Positions 8,507 through 17,452 of a stretch of DNA of 64,000 nucleotides are shown here, piece by piece; position 1 is the first letter of the stretch, and the number at the start of each line of letters is the position of its first letter. This stretch comes from Pseudovibrio sp. Tun.PSC04-5.I4 (GTDB lineage: Bacteria > Pseudomonadota > Alphaproteobacteria > Rhizobiales > Stappiaceae). The position numbers and the translations under genes were made by a program. The stretch is from the NCBI RefSeq assembly GCF_900104145.1, contig NZ_FNLB01000006.1:4218501-4282500 (forward strand), read 5' to 3'. A model generated the notes under the pieces. It was not told where the DNA came from, made no database searches, and saw nothing but the letters and a program-made list of their open reading frames with translations.

Positions 8507-9201
8507 GACTAAGGCTCCTTCCCATTGTTGTTTTTGCAGGCAGTGCTCTTCTTGTCTTGAAAGTCCTCGGGTTCTTTCTGGAGGGCAGCTACCCGATCGG
8601 GGCTGTCCGTGTTTCGGAAGCGCAGCAGGCTGAACCAGCAAAGGCGAAGGAGAGTGAAAAGACAGATGCCAGTGTTTTGCCCCATCCATCTGGAGGCCAA
8701 AAAATTCGATTGGCTCAGGTTAGTAGTGGGGTAAAGGAAAGCGGTGTTCCAACCAACTCCGTGTCTGAACTTGCTGTATTGAACAGCCTTGGCAATCGCC
8801 GGAGTGCGCTCAACAAGCGTGAGGAAGAGCTGGAGTTACGGGAACAGATGCTGGGTGCTGCGGAAACCCGCCTCAATAAGCGTTTTCAAGATCTTAAAGC
8901 GTTGGAAGCCAAGATTGATGCGGATGTTGAGCGGAAAGAAAAGCAGGCCGCCGAAGAAATCCTAGATCTTGTGAAAATTTATGAGAGCATGAAGGCTAAA
9001 AACGCGGCCCGTATCTTCGACCGGCTTGATCTGGATATCATGCTGAAGGTGGTACGAGAGATGCAGCCACGTAAAATGGCGGATGTGTTGTCTGCGATGG
9101 ATACTGAGGTTGCAGAGCAATTGACGATTGCGCTCGCATCTGGCGAAAGCCGAGAAGTGAAAACCACTTCAACTATTCTGCCTAAGATTCAGGGAAATTA
9201 A
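8503..9201 (+). CDS. MotE family flagellar motor protein
   Basis: The 232-residue protein has an N-terminal signal or anchor (RLLPIVVFAGSALLVLKVLG), a low-complexity linker, a coiled coil (about residues 100-155, RREEELELREQML-like) and a C-terminal MgtE_N-like domain (ESMKAKNAARIFDRLDLDIM and MQPRKMADVLSAMD). This is the layout of MotE, a periplasmic factor of alphaproteobacterial motors reported in Sinorhizobium to assist MotC. It overlaps the DUF6468 gene by four bases. Family assignment is good; the exact role in this organism is inferred. Confidence 0.8.
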   Translation: MRLRLLPIVVFAGSALLVLKVLGFFLEGSYPIGAVRVSEAQQAEPAKAKESEKTDASVLPHPSGGQKIRLAQVSSGVKESGVPTNSVSELAVLNSLGNRRSALNKREEELELREQMLGAAETRLNKRFQDLKALEAKIDADVERKEKQAAEEILDLVKIYESMKAKNAARIFDRLDLDIMLKVVREMQPRKMADVLSAMDTEVAEQLTIALASGESREVKTTSTILPKIQGN

Positions 9202-9306
9202 TCGTTTGAATTGGTGGTTTCATGCTCTAAATGCTGGAGTGTGTAAGCTTGCGTTAATAGCCAATTGCTACACATACCTAATTAATTTTGGGAGTAAGAA
9301 TCGGGC

Positions 9307-12300
9307 ATGGGCGACATAGGGGAAAAGCAGAAGCGTTCCTTTCTGCGCGCTATATTACCTTGTTCGCTGCGTCGTGCGCGCATTGTGAGGGGTAAAGCTT
9401 GGCTCGCCTCGATTATGCTCGCAACGACGGCTCTTAGCGGCAGTGTGCTGAATGGCTGGGCTGAGCCTGCCTCAGCAATTGTCTCGGCTGAAGATGCCGG
9501 AACATATGCCCGCATGGTGATCACTTTTCCTGATCGCAATTTGCTGCCACCCTATGAAGCTTCCATCTCCACGAGTGTTTTGCGTATTTCATTCCCTGAC
9601 GGAGTTGATGCTCAGGTTGATGGTGTGCCTGAAGCGCTGGCCAATTATATCTCCGTTGCCCGTTCTGACCCTGATGGGGCTGCCCTCCGCTTTGCTCTGC
9701 GCCAACCGCTTAACATCAACAGCATGGAAGCGGGCGAGAAGCTTTTTATCGACCTGTTGCCCTCTACTTATGAGGGGCGACCACCAGCTTTGCCGCAGGG
9801 TGTGATTGATAAACTGGCACGGCGTGCAGCGAAAGCACTGGAGCGGGTTAAAGAACTTGAAGAAGCCAACGCGCTGGAAGATCAGGAAGTCAAAGTTGCT
9901 TTGCGCATTGGGGAGCACCCGACGTTTACGCGTTTGATCTTTGATTGGAATGTGAATGTTGGCAGCACGTTCGAGCGCAGTGGGAACAACATTCGTGTTG
10001 GTTTTGATCACTCAGCAGCTCTGGATCTTTCTGAACTTAAAGCGCACCTGCCGCCCAGTGTTTTGGATGCAGCTTCCAAGTCTCGTGAGAACGATCTGAT
10101 CTTCAACATGATTGTTGACCCTAAGGCGGATGTGCGGTCGTTCCAAGAAGGTAAGCAGCTCATTGTTGACATCACACCGGATGAGGCTATTCAGCTGGAT
10201 TCTCGCGTTTCCGATGTTCGGGAACAAGTGTTTGGCAACACAGATGTGCCTCAAGGCGCGTCGAACGTTGTTACAGCACTCGGCGATAGAACAACAGTAA
10301 CGCCTGCTCTGCCAACAGCTGCGCCACAGGCTTATCCTCGATCTCCGGGTAGTTTGATGCCCGCTGCTGAACCTGTTCCAGAGGCTGTCGTGGATGAGGA
10401 GGTGCTTGAATTCGCGCTGATGCCGACACCGGTTGCTAAACCTGAGCTGGAACGTGTTGGTGAGCCACTCAACGGCGATGTGCCCGTAGATACCCCAAGG
10501 GTGAAGCCTGCTGTTGATGAGACTGTCGCCGAGCCAGCATCTAATGCAGCGAGCGCGAGCCCAGTTGAGCCAGCTCCCGCCCCCGCGCCGGAAACAGATT
10601 TGATTGCCGAAGTGGTGAATGCAGGCCGGCCGGCCTCCATTCCGCTGGAGATTGCGCCGAAGGCCGTGGAAGAGCCTGTGCCATTTGTCATCGCAGCGCC
10701 TTTTGAGGTTCATGAAGTGGGATCGCTGCCAATGGCGCGGCCTGCCTCAGCTGAATCTATCATTCGGGAAGAGGATGATGCGGCCGGGCAAGTGGTTGGG
10801 GTAGAGACTTATCGCATTGGCGATACTGTGCGGCTGGTGTTCCCGTTTGTGGGGGATGTTGGTGCTGCTGTTTTCCGCCGTGATGATAAAGTTTGGGCTG
10901 TCTTTGATAGTGAAGACAAACTAGATGGCCGCGGTATTCCTGCTGTTTTGAGTGACCTGGCTCGTAATGTCGAGCTAGAGGAAACTGATGGTGCGCAGGT
11001 TTTACGTTTTGACCTGAAACGAACCACGCTGCTTTCAATTGAATATCAAGATGAAGCATGGGCGATTACCCTTGGGCCTTCCATCTCCACCAAAACCAAA
11101 CCGGTGGATGTGGAGCGGAATGTACAAGGGGATGGCTCCAGCATTTTGCGCCTTCCATTTGGTGCAAGTGGTCGCTTGCATACGCTGACAGATAAGAGTG
11201 TTGGTGACCGGATTTATGTTGTCAGTGGACCTGCGCCTGTTCGGGGTATCCTGAAATCACATCGGTTCCCGCAGGTTCAGATCTTGCGGAGTTCTCAAGG
11301 TTTGGCTGTTGTTCCGAATGCAGATGGTATTGATGTTGAGCTGTCGGGCGATGATCTGATTATCTCCAGACCGGATGGTTTGAAAATCTCCAATCGTGGC
11401 CTTTCCAAAGGGACGGCTGTGGGGTCTCAGGTGAAGGATCCGACACAGCCGAGATTGATTGAGTTTTCGCAGATCAACCAGCAAAAGCCAGAGGACTACA
11501 TGCGTAATCTGCGTGTGCATGAGGAGAACCTTGCTAAAGCTGATCCTCAAGAGATGAATGGCCCGCGGCTGGATTTGGCACGGTTTTTTCTCTCTAGTGG
11601 ATTTGCACAGGAAGCGATTGGCATGCTGCGGATGATGGAGGAGGAAGATCCTCTCATCGAGAAGGATGCCACCTTCAATGTGATGATGGGTGCAGCTCAG
11701 ATACTTGCGTCTCGACCTGCGGAAGCTCTTGAATATCTTGCTGCTCCAGAACTGGCGAGTAGTCCAGATGCTGCGGTTTGGCGTACGTTCGCCCATTCCG
11801 ACCTCAGGGATTGGACCGGAGCGCATGCCAATTTGGGGCGCGCTCAGGCCGTGATGGCCAACTACCCAGTGATGTTGCAGGTTAATTTTAATCTGGCAGC
11901 AGCCAAAACGCATTTGGCGCTCGGTAATTTTGGTAAGGCTCTTGCCGTGCTGTCACAGATTGAACCATCTGATGTGAATGAAGAGCAGGCGGTGCTCTAT
12001 GATTTGCTGCGTGGCCGTATTGCGGATGCCTCGGGGCGATCTCAGGAAGCGCTGGATGTGTATGATCTGGTCGTGCGCTCCAACAACGGGCCGCTGAGTG
12101 CTGAAGCTCAATTCCTCAGCGTTAAGCTGCGATACCGTGATGGTTTGATTGGTGCGCGGGACGCACTTTCGGAGCTGGAAGGTCTGGCGGCATCATGGCG
12201 TGGTGATGACACCGAGCTGAAGACCTTGCGGCTGATGGCTCAGTTGCATTCACAGGAAGGCAATTACCGCAGAGCGTTTGAGGCTATGTCTCAGGCTGTT

Positions 12301-13203
12301 CAATCGGATGCAGGAGCTGAAATCACCTCCAATATTCAGCAGGAAATGGGCTCCGTTTTCGCAACGCTGTTTTTGGAAGGTAAAGCGCAGGCGCTGGAGC
12401 CGGTCAAAGCACTGGCATTGTTCTATGATTTCCGCGAGCTGGTGCCTGCTGGGCGTCAGGGCGATGAAATGGCGCGTATGTTGGCCAGTCGCTTGATCGA
12501 CATGGATTTGCTGGATCAGGCTGCTGCTGTGTTACGCCATCAGATCGATAAGCGTCTGAAAGGGGCAGCGCGTGCGCAGATTGCTGCGGATCTAGCTGTT
12601 GTCTATCTGCTTAACCGTAAGCCTGACGAAGCGCTGCGCGTGCTTTCGCAGACACGTCAGGGACAGCTGCCAGCTGCGTTGCAACGGCAACGTAATATCG
12701 TGGAAGCGCGTGCTTTGAGCGAGAGCAGTCGTCCTGATCTTGCGCTTGAACTTGTGCGGAATATGTCCGGCTCTGATGTGGACCGACTAAGGGCGGACAC
12801 GTTGTGGTCCGCACGGTCCTGGCAGAAGGCTGGCGAGCAGCTTGAGCGGATGAACGGCAGTCGCTGGTCTGATGAAGTGCCGCTGGCTGACTCTGAACGG
12901 GTTGATGTTATTCGTGCTGCAATTGCTTACACATTGGCCGAAGACGGACTTGGGTTGGAACGGCTGCGTCAGAAGTTCTCCGAGAAGATGAGCCAGTCCC
13001 CGCATGCGACTGCCTTTGAGGTTGTTACGCGCCCTATTGATGATCGTGGGGTAGAGTTCCTGTCGGTCGCAAGCACAATGGGCGGTGGCGACAGTCTTGA
13101 TTCCTTCCTTGAGGAATATAGGCGCCAATACCTCTCTGCTAAACCTATATTGCAGACGGAAGAGGCTGGTTTGCAGTCTGGCGATACACTAGGAGCAGCT
13201 TAA
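9307..13203 (+). CDS. Large AMIN-like/TPR periplasmic protein in flagellar operon
   Basis: This 1298-residue protein follows the MotE gene by about 100 bases. The N-terminus has a basic stretch and a likely signal segment (AWLASIMLATTALSGSVL, cleavage near residue 57). Three beta-rich modules with the alternating pattern of AMIN domains follow (about 66-145, 198-285 and 497-610). A Pro/Ala/Val/Glu-rich linker lies between the second and third (about 322-491). The C-terminal half (about 722-1230) is a solenoid of TPR-like helix pairs such as EALEYLAAPELASSPDAAVW. AMIN domains often bind cell wall and TPRs mediate protein contacts, so a peptidoglycan-associated motor scaffold is a reasonable guess. 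I know no named homologue. A GGAG lies 12 bases before the ATG. Confidence 0.7.
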   Translation: MGDIGEKQKRSFLRAILPCSLRRARIVRGKAWLASIMLATTALSGSVLNGWAEPASAIVSAEDAGTYARMVITFPDRNLLPPYEASISTSVLRISFPDGVDAQVDGVPEALANYISVARSDPDGAALRFALRQPLNINSMEAGEKLFIDLLPSTYEGRPPALPQGVIDKLARRAAKALERVKELEEANALEDQEVKVALRIGEHPTFTRLIFDWNVNVGSTFERSGNNIRVGFDHSAALDLSELKAHLPPSVLDAASKSRENDLIFNMIVDPKADVRSFQEGKQLIVDITPDEAIQLDSRVSDVREQVFGNTDVPQGASNVVTALGDRTTVTPALPTAAPQAYPRSPGSLMPAAEPVPEAVVDEEVLEFALMPTPVAKPELERVGEPLNGDVPVDTPRVKPAVDETVAEPASNAASASPVEPAPAPAPETDLIAEVVNAGRPASIPLEIAPKAVEEPVPFVIAAPFEVHEVGSLPMARPASAESIIREEDDAAGQVVGVETYRIGDTVRLVFPFVGDVGAAVFRRDDKVWAVFDSEDKLDGRGIPAVLSDLARNVELEETDGAQVLRFDLKRTTLLSIEYQDEAWAITLGPSISTKTKPVDVERNVQGDGSSILRLPFGASGRLHTLTDKSVGDRIYVVSGPAPVRGILKSHRFPQVQILRSSQGLAVVPNADGIDVELSGDDLIISRPDGLKISNRGLSKGTAVGSQVKDPTQPRLIEFSQINQQKPEDYMRNLRVHEENLAKADPQEMNGPRLDLARFFLSSGFAQEAIGMLRMMEEEDPLIEKDATFNVMMGAAQILASRPAEALEYLAAPELASSPDAAVWRTFAHSDLRDWTGAHANLGRAQAVMANYPVMLQVNFNLAAAKTHLALGNFGKALAVLSQIEPSDVNEEQAVLYDLLRGRIADASGRSQEALDVYDLVVRSNNGPLSAEAQFLSVKLRYRDGLIGARDALSELEGLAASWRGDDTELKTLRLMAQLHSQEGNYRRAFEAMSQAVQSDAGAEITSNIQQEMGSVFATLFLEGKAQALEPVKALALFYDFRELVPAGRQGDEMARMLASRLIDMDLLDQAAAVLRHQIDKRLKGAARAQIAADLAVVYLLNRKPDEALRVLSQTRQGQLPAALQRQRNIVEARALSESSRPDLALELVRNMSGSDVDRLRADTLWSARSWQKAGEQLERMNGSRWSDEVPLADSERVDVIRAAIAYTLAEDGLGLERLRQKFSEKMSQSPHATAFEVVTRPIDDRGVEFLSVASTMGGGDSLDSFLEEYRRQYLSAKPILQTEEAGLQSGDTLGAA

Positions 13204-13313
13204 ACGGCTTGCATTTTTGTTGCCTGTTTAAGCTTTAACCCGCCTACGCTATTCCTTGTTTTGCAAAGCGCCTTATTCGGGAACATATTGGAAACCAGCG
13301 GTGTTCTTTACGG

Positions 13314-13360
13314 CTTTGAAGCGCATTGGTATGGATGCAACACGCTTCAAAGTCATTTTT
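13314..13360 (+). terminator. Terminator between the TPR gene and fliP
   Basis: A perfect 10-bp stem (CTTTGAAGCG 13314-13323 with 13343-13352) has a 19-nt loop and is followed by TCATTTTT. It lies between convergent genes and best suits the rightward transcript. Confidence 0.55.
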
Positions 13361-13391
13361 CATCTCATTCCTGGCTATGCGATCGGCTTTG

Positions 13392-14138
13392 CTATCCGCC
13401 GAAACTTCGCACGAGGCTGCCTGCGATTAACTGCCATCCATCTACAAGCACAAAGAAAATGAGCTTAAAGGGGAGGGAGATCACAATCGGTGGCAGCATC
13501 ATCATACCCATTGACATGAGTACTGACGCAATTACCAGATCGATGATCAGGAAGGGGAGATAGAGCAGAAAGCCTATCTCAAAAGCTCTGCGTAGCTCAC
13601 TGATCATGAAAGCAGGTACAAGAACACGTAGGTTCAGGTCTTCTGGCGTCTCTGGAATCGGGAGCTTTGAAAGTTCCTGAAACAGAAGCAGATCAGACTC
13701 GCGGACCTGTTTGCGCATGAACTGATGGAACGGTTCGGATGCGCGATTGAAGGCTTCTAGAGGCTCAATGGTCCCGTCAATCATAGGCTTTGCGCCCAGA
13801 TCCCACGCGGTTTCAAAGGCAGGTGCCATGACGAAGGCCGTCAGGAACATGGCCAGTGACAACATGACTGCGTTTGGCGGTGCAGTTTGCAGGCCAATGG
13901 CAGAGCGTAGAAGAGACAACACCACCACGATACGGGTGAAGCTTGTCACCATAATCAGGATGCTTGGCGCAAGCGAAAGCACCGTGAGCAGCATGACCAG
14001 CTGCACGGCACGTTCTGTTACTGAGTTGCCTTCACCGCCTCCAAAATCAATAGAGATGCTTTGCGCTGCAGCGGGCCCGAACCAGAGAAGTAAAAGAGCG
14101 AACGCCAAAAAACCGATTTGCCCTTTGGCTCCGCCCAT
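13392..14138 (-). CDS. fliP: Flagellar export gate protein FliP
   Basis: FliP is a core subunit of the type III export gate with FliQ and FliR. The frame extends upstream to 14291, but that part overlaps fliO and is lysine-rich nonsense. The ATG at 14138 gives 248 residues, the normal FliP length, starting MGGAKGQIGF with a cleavable signal peptide ending GPAAA. Conserved features include the FTRIVVVLSLLRSAIGLQTA stretch, PPNAVMLSLAMFLT, and membrane segments near the C-terminus. It is 25 bases after fliO on the same strand. No good Shine-Dalgarno is visible, so coupling to fliO is possible. Confidence 0.95.
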   Translation of the reverse strand: MGGAKGQIGFLAFALLLLWFGPAAAQSISIDFGGGEGNSVTERAVQLVMLLTVLSLAPSILIMVTSFTRIVVVLSLLRSAIGLQTAPPNAVMLSLAMFLTAFVMAPAFETAWDLGAKPMIDGTIEPLEAFNRASEPFHQFMRKQVRESDLLLFQELSKLPIPETPEDLNLRVLVPAFMISELRRAFEIGFLLYLPFLIIDLVIASVLMSMGMMMLPPIVISLPFKLIFFVLVDGWQLIAGSLVRSFGG

Positions 14139-14163
14139 TTTTGCTTTTGCAAGTGTCAGGAAA

Positions 14164-15423
14164 TTATTTTGTATTGGCTTCAATGTCATCCAACAGGTCT
14201 GCCATTTCTTTTTCCATGCCTTCTGAGGCGACTTTAGGGGCTTTTTTAGAAGCCTTACCTTGTTTTTTCTCGTGGGCTGCTTTGGGAGCAACTTCCACTT
14301 TAGGAGCGCTGTCTTGGGGCTTTGCAGGGTTTGAGGTAGAGGCTGGGCTTTCCGTTGTCGGCCCTTTGTCCTCTTTCTTATCTGCGGGAGTAGGCTCAGG
14401 TTTTGCGGAGACTCCCGTTACAAGCGCAGGTTTAAGGTCTTCTTCCTTTGGCCCTTTTGGTGCGGCTGGTTTTGGAGCAACGCGCGGGCGCATGAAGGCA
14501 CTTGCGGCGTGAGCTGCCGGGCCATTCATTGGCGGCTTCAGTGCCGCTTTTGGAATAGGCTTTACAGGTGCTGGCGGTTCTGCCTTTGGCGTTTCAACGA
14601 TTGGGGCAGTAACATCTGCCGGTTTATGTGTCGTGATTGTTGCTGGTGCTGGCGTCGCAGGTTTGGTGCGAGGCGAACTCAAAGAGCGAGACACTGGTGG
14701 GCGCGCTGTAATTGGACGTGCAGCTATTTTTTGAGCGCTGCGTGCGCCGCCAATAGTCGGTGTCTGCAAGGCAGCCGGTTTTGTTACTGGTGAGACTGGT
14801 GGCGCTGGTCTAATAGGGCGCGCTGCAGGCATTAGTGGTGTTGTCTTCTCATGCGGTGCTTTGGCGTAGGCTGCGGCTCGCGTCTCTGTTGGGGTGGCTT
14901 GAGCAGGCGCTATAGGTTCAATGGCTGCATTCGGTTCCATTTTTACTGCAGGTGCAGGATTAGGTGCTGCCATTTTTTGTTTTGGCTCTTCACCCCAATC
15001 TGGTTGTGGTGATGGTGTCACTGGCTCTGCAGGCTGTGCCTCACTGTCATAAGAGGCAGGATAGACACCAGATTGCATGTTGCTTGCAAATGAAGATCCG
15101 CGCGGATGAGGTGTTACCGGGACACCGCGGACGATGCCTTGTTCCACCACCAGATCATTTGCGCCGCCGATCAAAATGAGATGCTCGACATTATCGCGGC
15201 GAACCAGCAGAAGTCTGCGGCGCGCGTCTATGTCTGTGGTATCCATAATTGCGAGGCGTGGCTGGCGACTGCGGGAGCCTTTGTAGCTTGTCCTTGCCAG
15301 CCGTTTTAAGAGCGGAATACAGACCGCAATAAGAACGGCGATTATAAGCATTGCCAGTACGACTGCGAGAAGCTGTGCGCTCCCTTGGGACATACCAGTG
15401 GTTTGAGCTAGCCAGTCAGGCAT
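14164..15423 (-). CDS. fliO: Flagellar biosynthesis protein FliO with long Pro/Ala-rich tail
   Basis: The first 105 residues are FliO-like: one membrane segment (about 17-39, AQLLAVVLAMLIIAVLIAV) and a cytoplasmic domain with RRLLLVRRDNVEHLILIGG. FliO helps assemble the FliP ring. The protein is 419 residues, far longer than the roughly 120-140 of enteric FliO; the rest is a Pro/Ala/Lys-rich low-complexity tail. It precedes fliP and is divergent from flgB across a 448-base control region. The tail is probably disordered and its function is unknown. Confidence 0.88.
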   Translation of the reverse strand: MPDWLAQTTGMSQGSAQLLAVVLAMLIIAVLIAVCIPLLKRLARTSYKGSRSRQPRLAIMDTTDIDARRRLLLVRRDNVEHLILIGGANDLVVEQGIVRGVPVTPHPRGSSFASNMQSGVYPASYDSEAQPAEPVTPSPQPDWGEEPKQKMAAPNPAPAVKMEPNAAIEPIAPAQATPTETRAAAYAKAPHEKTTPLMPAARPIRPAPPVSPVTKPAALQTPTIGGARSAQKIAARPITARPPVSRSLSSPRTKPATPAPATITTHKPADVTAPIVETPKAEPPAPVKPIPKAALKPPMNGPAAHAASAFMRPRVAPKPAAPKGPKEEDLKPALVTGVSAKPEPTPADKKEDKGPTTESPASTSNPAKPQDSAPKVEVAPKAAHEKKQGKASKKAPKVASEGMEKEMADLLDDIEANTK

Positions 15424-15871
15424 AAATGGTCCTCGACTAATTTACAACATTTACAGGACTGGCTTGCATGCAAATCAGTCATCACGTCATGGGATCCGAA
15501 TCCCATTTAAACTCACGGGGCAGTTGTACCCTATAGTTTGTCCAGAATGAACAGTTCAGAGGGGTGAAGTTTGCAGAGTTACCCTAGTTTTTAATAGAAA
15601 TCCGCGCCTGGGTCAGGTGAGCTAGGTGTAATTTGCTAGCTGGGCAAAATTTTCCACCTGTAAGGACGATGAAATCTTAACGGGAACGCCAACTCTTGAT
15701 TCCAGGAGCTGGCTGTTAAACGGTGAGATTGAGTTATGCCACTGCTTTCTCTCGTTTCTTTGGTGCGAAATTATTAATGATCTCTTAATATTAACCATTT
15801 ATTAACCATTACCTAGGCACTTTCTACCTAGTTTAATTTACCAAATATGTTCGTATAGGTTGAGTGGTCTC
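15424..15871. other. Intergenic control region, fliO/flgB
   Basis: These 448 bases separate divergent fliO and flgB. The right-hand 100 bases are very AT-rich and hold the CtrA-type box at 15791-15806. No convincing ORF or RNA gene is visible. The left half contains a short palindrome (ATGGGATCCGAATCCCAT, 15488-15505) that could be an operator or a minor hairpin. Confidence 0.5.
15791..15806. promoter_or_regulatory. CtrA box upstream of flgB
   Basis: TTAACCATTTATTAAC is an exact match to the full CtrA consensus TTAA-N7-TTAAC. A further TTAA at 15785-15788 lies three bases before it. It is 65-80 bases before the flgB ATG, a suitable place for activation of a class II flagellar promoter. Consensus match is seen; binding is inferred. 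Confidence 0.7.
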
Positions 15872-16279
15872 ATGGCACTAACTGATCTTCCGATGTTTCA
15901 GGCTTTACGCCAGAAGATGCAATGGCATCAGCAACGTCAGGGTGTGCTCGCAGAAAATGTCGCGAATGCCGACACGCCGGGCTACCGCAGTCAGGACCTG
16001 AAGGATTTGAGTTTTTCTGAGATGGTTAACACTGAACAGAGGGCAGGAAACCTGCGCCCTGTTGCTACTGTTTCAGGACATATCACGAGCGGTGGGATTA
16101 GTTCAGGTGGCCGCATCAAAACAACGCGTGCCAGTAGTTTTGAGCGAACACCAGATGGGAACAGTGTCGTTCTTGAGGAGCAGATGATGAAAATCGCTGA
16201 AAACCAGATCGACTATCAGACAGCGACGAGCCTTTATTCGCGTAGTCTTGGAATGCTGAAAACTGCGTTGCGCAAGTGA
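15872..16279 (+). CDS. flgB: Flagellar proximal rod protein FlgB
   Basis: The 135-residue rod protein starts the flgB-flgC-fliE-fliQ-fliR-flhB-cckA unit. It has the rod signature ENVANADTPGYRSQDLK, and the C-terminal helix IDYQTATSLYSRSLGMLKTA is typical. The frame is open from a TTG at 15860, but the ATG at 15872 gives the normal N-terminus (MALTDLPMFQALRQKM). A CtrA box lies upstream. flgC starts 54 bases after the stop codon. Confidence 0.96.
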   Translation: MALTDLPMFQALRQKMQWHQQRQGVLAENVANADTPGYRSQDLKDLSFSEMVNTEQRAGNLRPVATVSGHITSGGISSGGRIKTTRASSFERTPDGNSVVLEEQMMKIAENQIDYQTATSLYSRSLGMLKTALRK

Positions 16280-16333
16280 ACCAATGCACCTGCAACAGCG
16301 GATGCGCTGTCGTGGTGAGTGTGGGAGGAACCC

Positions 16334-16744
16334 ATGGATTTTATTAAGTCGATGTTTATCGCAGCATCAGGTTTGAAGGCCCAAACGGGTCGTATGCGTG
16401 TGATCTCTGAAAACATTGCCAATGCGGATTCGACTGGCCAGACACCGGGTGAAGACCCGTACCGCCGTAAAGTTCCGACTTTTACGAGCACGTTTGACAG
16501 CAAAGTTGAAGCTGAACTGGTGAAGCTGGGCAAGGTTCGTGAGGACCAGAGCCCGTTCAAACTGCGTTATGAGCCTGACCACCCAGCAGCTAATGACAAA
16601 GGTTACGTCAAAATGCCTAATGTAAATACATTGGTCGAAATGGCGGATATGCAGGAAGCGACGAGAACCTATGAGGCTAACCTCAATGTGGTGAAATCGT
16701 CGCGGTCCATGATGCAAAAAACACTCGATATTCTTAGAGGTTGA
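16334..16744 (+). CDS. flgC: Flagellar proximal rod protein FlgC
   Basis: The 136-residue proximal rod protein begins MDFIKSMFIAASGLKAQTGR, the usual FlgC start, with the rod motif ISENIANADSTG and the C-terminal EANLNVVKSSRSMMQKTLDI. A strong GGAGGA lies a few bases before the ATG at 16334, which supports this start over a GTG at 16319. fliE follows 35 bases after the stop codon. Confidence 0.97.
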   Translation: MDFIKSMFIAASGLKAQTGRMRVISENIANADSTGQTPGEDPYRRKVPTFTSTFDSKVEAELVKLGKVREDQSPFKLRYEPDHPAANDKGYVKMPNVNTLVEMADMQEATRTYEANLNVVKSSRSMMQKTLDILRG

Positions 16745-16779
16745 AGACCGGTTGTTAAAAACCGGAAGGGGAGACACTT

Positions 16780-17088
16780 ATGTCTAATGCTTTTGTTGCT
16801 GCAAGTGCATATGCAAACACAGCAAAGCTCGCTAACCCATTGGAATCCGTCAATGAAGCTGCGGCTAAAACTGGGTCTTTTGGCAATATGGTGCAATCTG
16901 CGATCAGCGAAGTAAATCAGGCTGGTCAGGCATCCGAAATTCAGTCTTTGGGCCTGTTGCAGGGCAAAGCCAGTGTGGTGGATGTCGTGACAGCAGTCGC
17001 TGAAACCGAGTTGGCGCTGGAGACGGTTGTTTCTGTGCGTGATCGTGTTATTTCGGCCTATGAAGAAATTATGCGGATGCCTATGTAA
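16780..17088 (+). CDS. fliE: Flagellar hook-basal body protein FliE
   Basis: The 102-residue product joins the MS ring to the rod. The C-terminal part has the FliE pattern GKASVVDVVTAVAETELALE, and the final helix VRDRVISAYEEIMRMPM is characteristic. A GGAAGGGGAG ribosome-binding region precedes the ATG. The position between flgC and fliQ is the standard alphaproteobacterial order. Confidence 0.96.
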   Translation: MSNAFVAASAYANTAKLANPLESVNEAAAKTGSFGNMVQSAISEVNQAGQASEIQSLGLLQGKASVVDVVTAVAETELALETVVSVRDRVISAYEEIMRMPM

Positions 17089-17143
17089 CGGGCTTCACCC
17101 TTTTTTTCTTGTTTTGAGATTGATAGATGACTGTAAGAGCGCA

Positions 17144-17410
17144 ATGACCGGTCCAGAGGTTTTGGATATCGCCAGTGAGGGGATCTGGACACTTATTTTG
17201 GTGTCCTCCCCGGTTATGCTGGTTGGCTTGTCGGTTGGTGTTATTGTTGCTCTGTTTCAGGCGCTCACACAGATTCAGGAGCAAACATTGGTATTTGTTC
17301 CCAAGATCCTGAGCATCTTTATAGCGCTGCTTGTGACCTTGCCCTTTATGGGGGACATGATGAGTTCCTTTACAAACCGCATTGCCGGATTGATTATTGC
17401 CGGATACTAG
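17144..17410 (+). CDS. fliQ: Flagellar export gate protein FliQ
   Basis: FliQ (88 residues, two membrane segments at about 14-38 and 50-72) is a small subunit of the flagellar export gate. It carries the family stretch ALFQALTQIQEQTLVFVPKI. The frame is open from 17027, overlapping fliE, but the ATG at 17144 gives the canonical start MTGPEVLDIASEGIW. It lies between fliE and fliR. Confidence 0.96.
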   Translation: MTGPEVLDIASEGIWTLILVSSPVMLVGLSVGVIVALFQALTQIQEQTLVFVPKILSIFIALLVTLPFMGDMMSSFTNRIAGLIIAGY

Positions 17411-17452
17411 GCGAAATCGGTGCCGGACCTCGCGCACCCTAGGAGCACTTCT

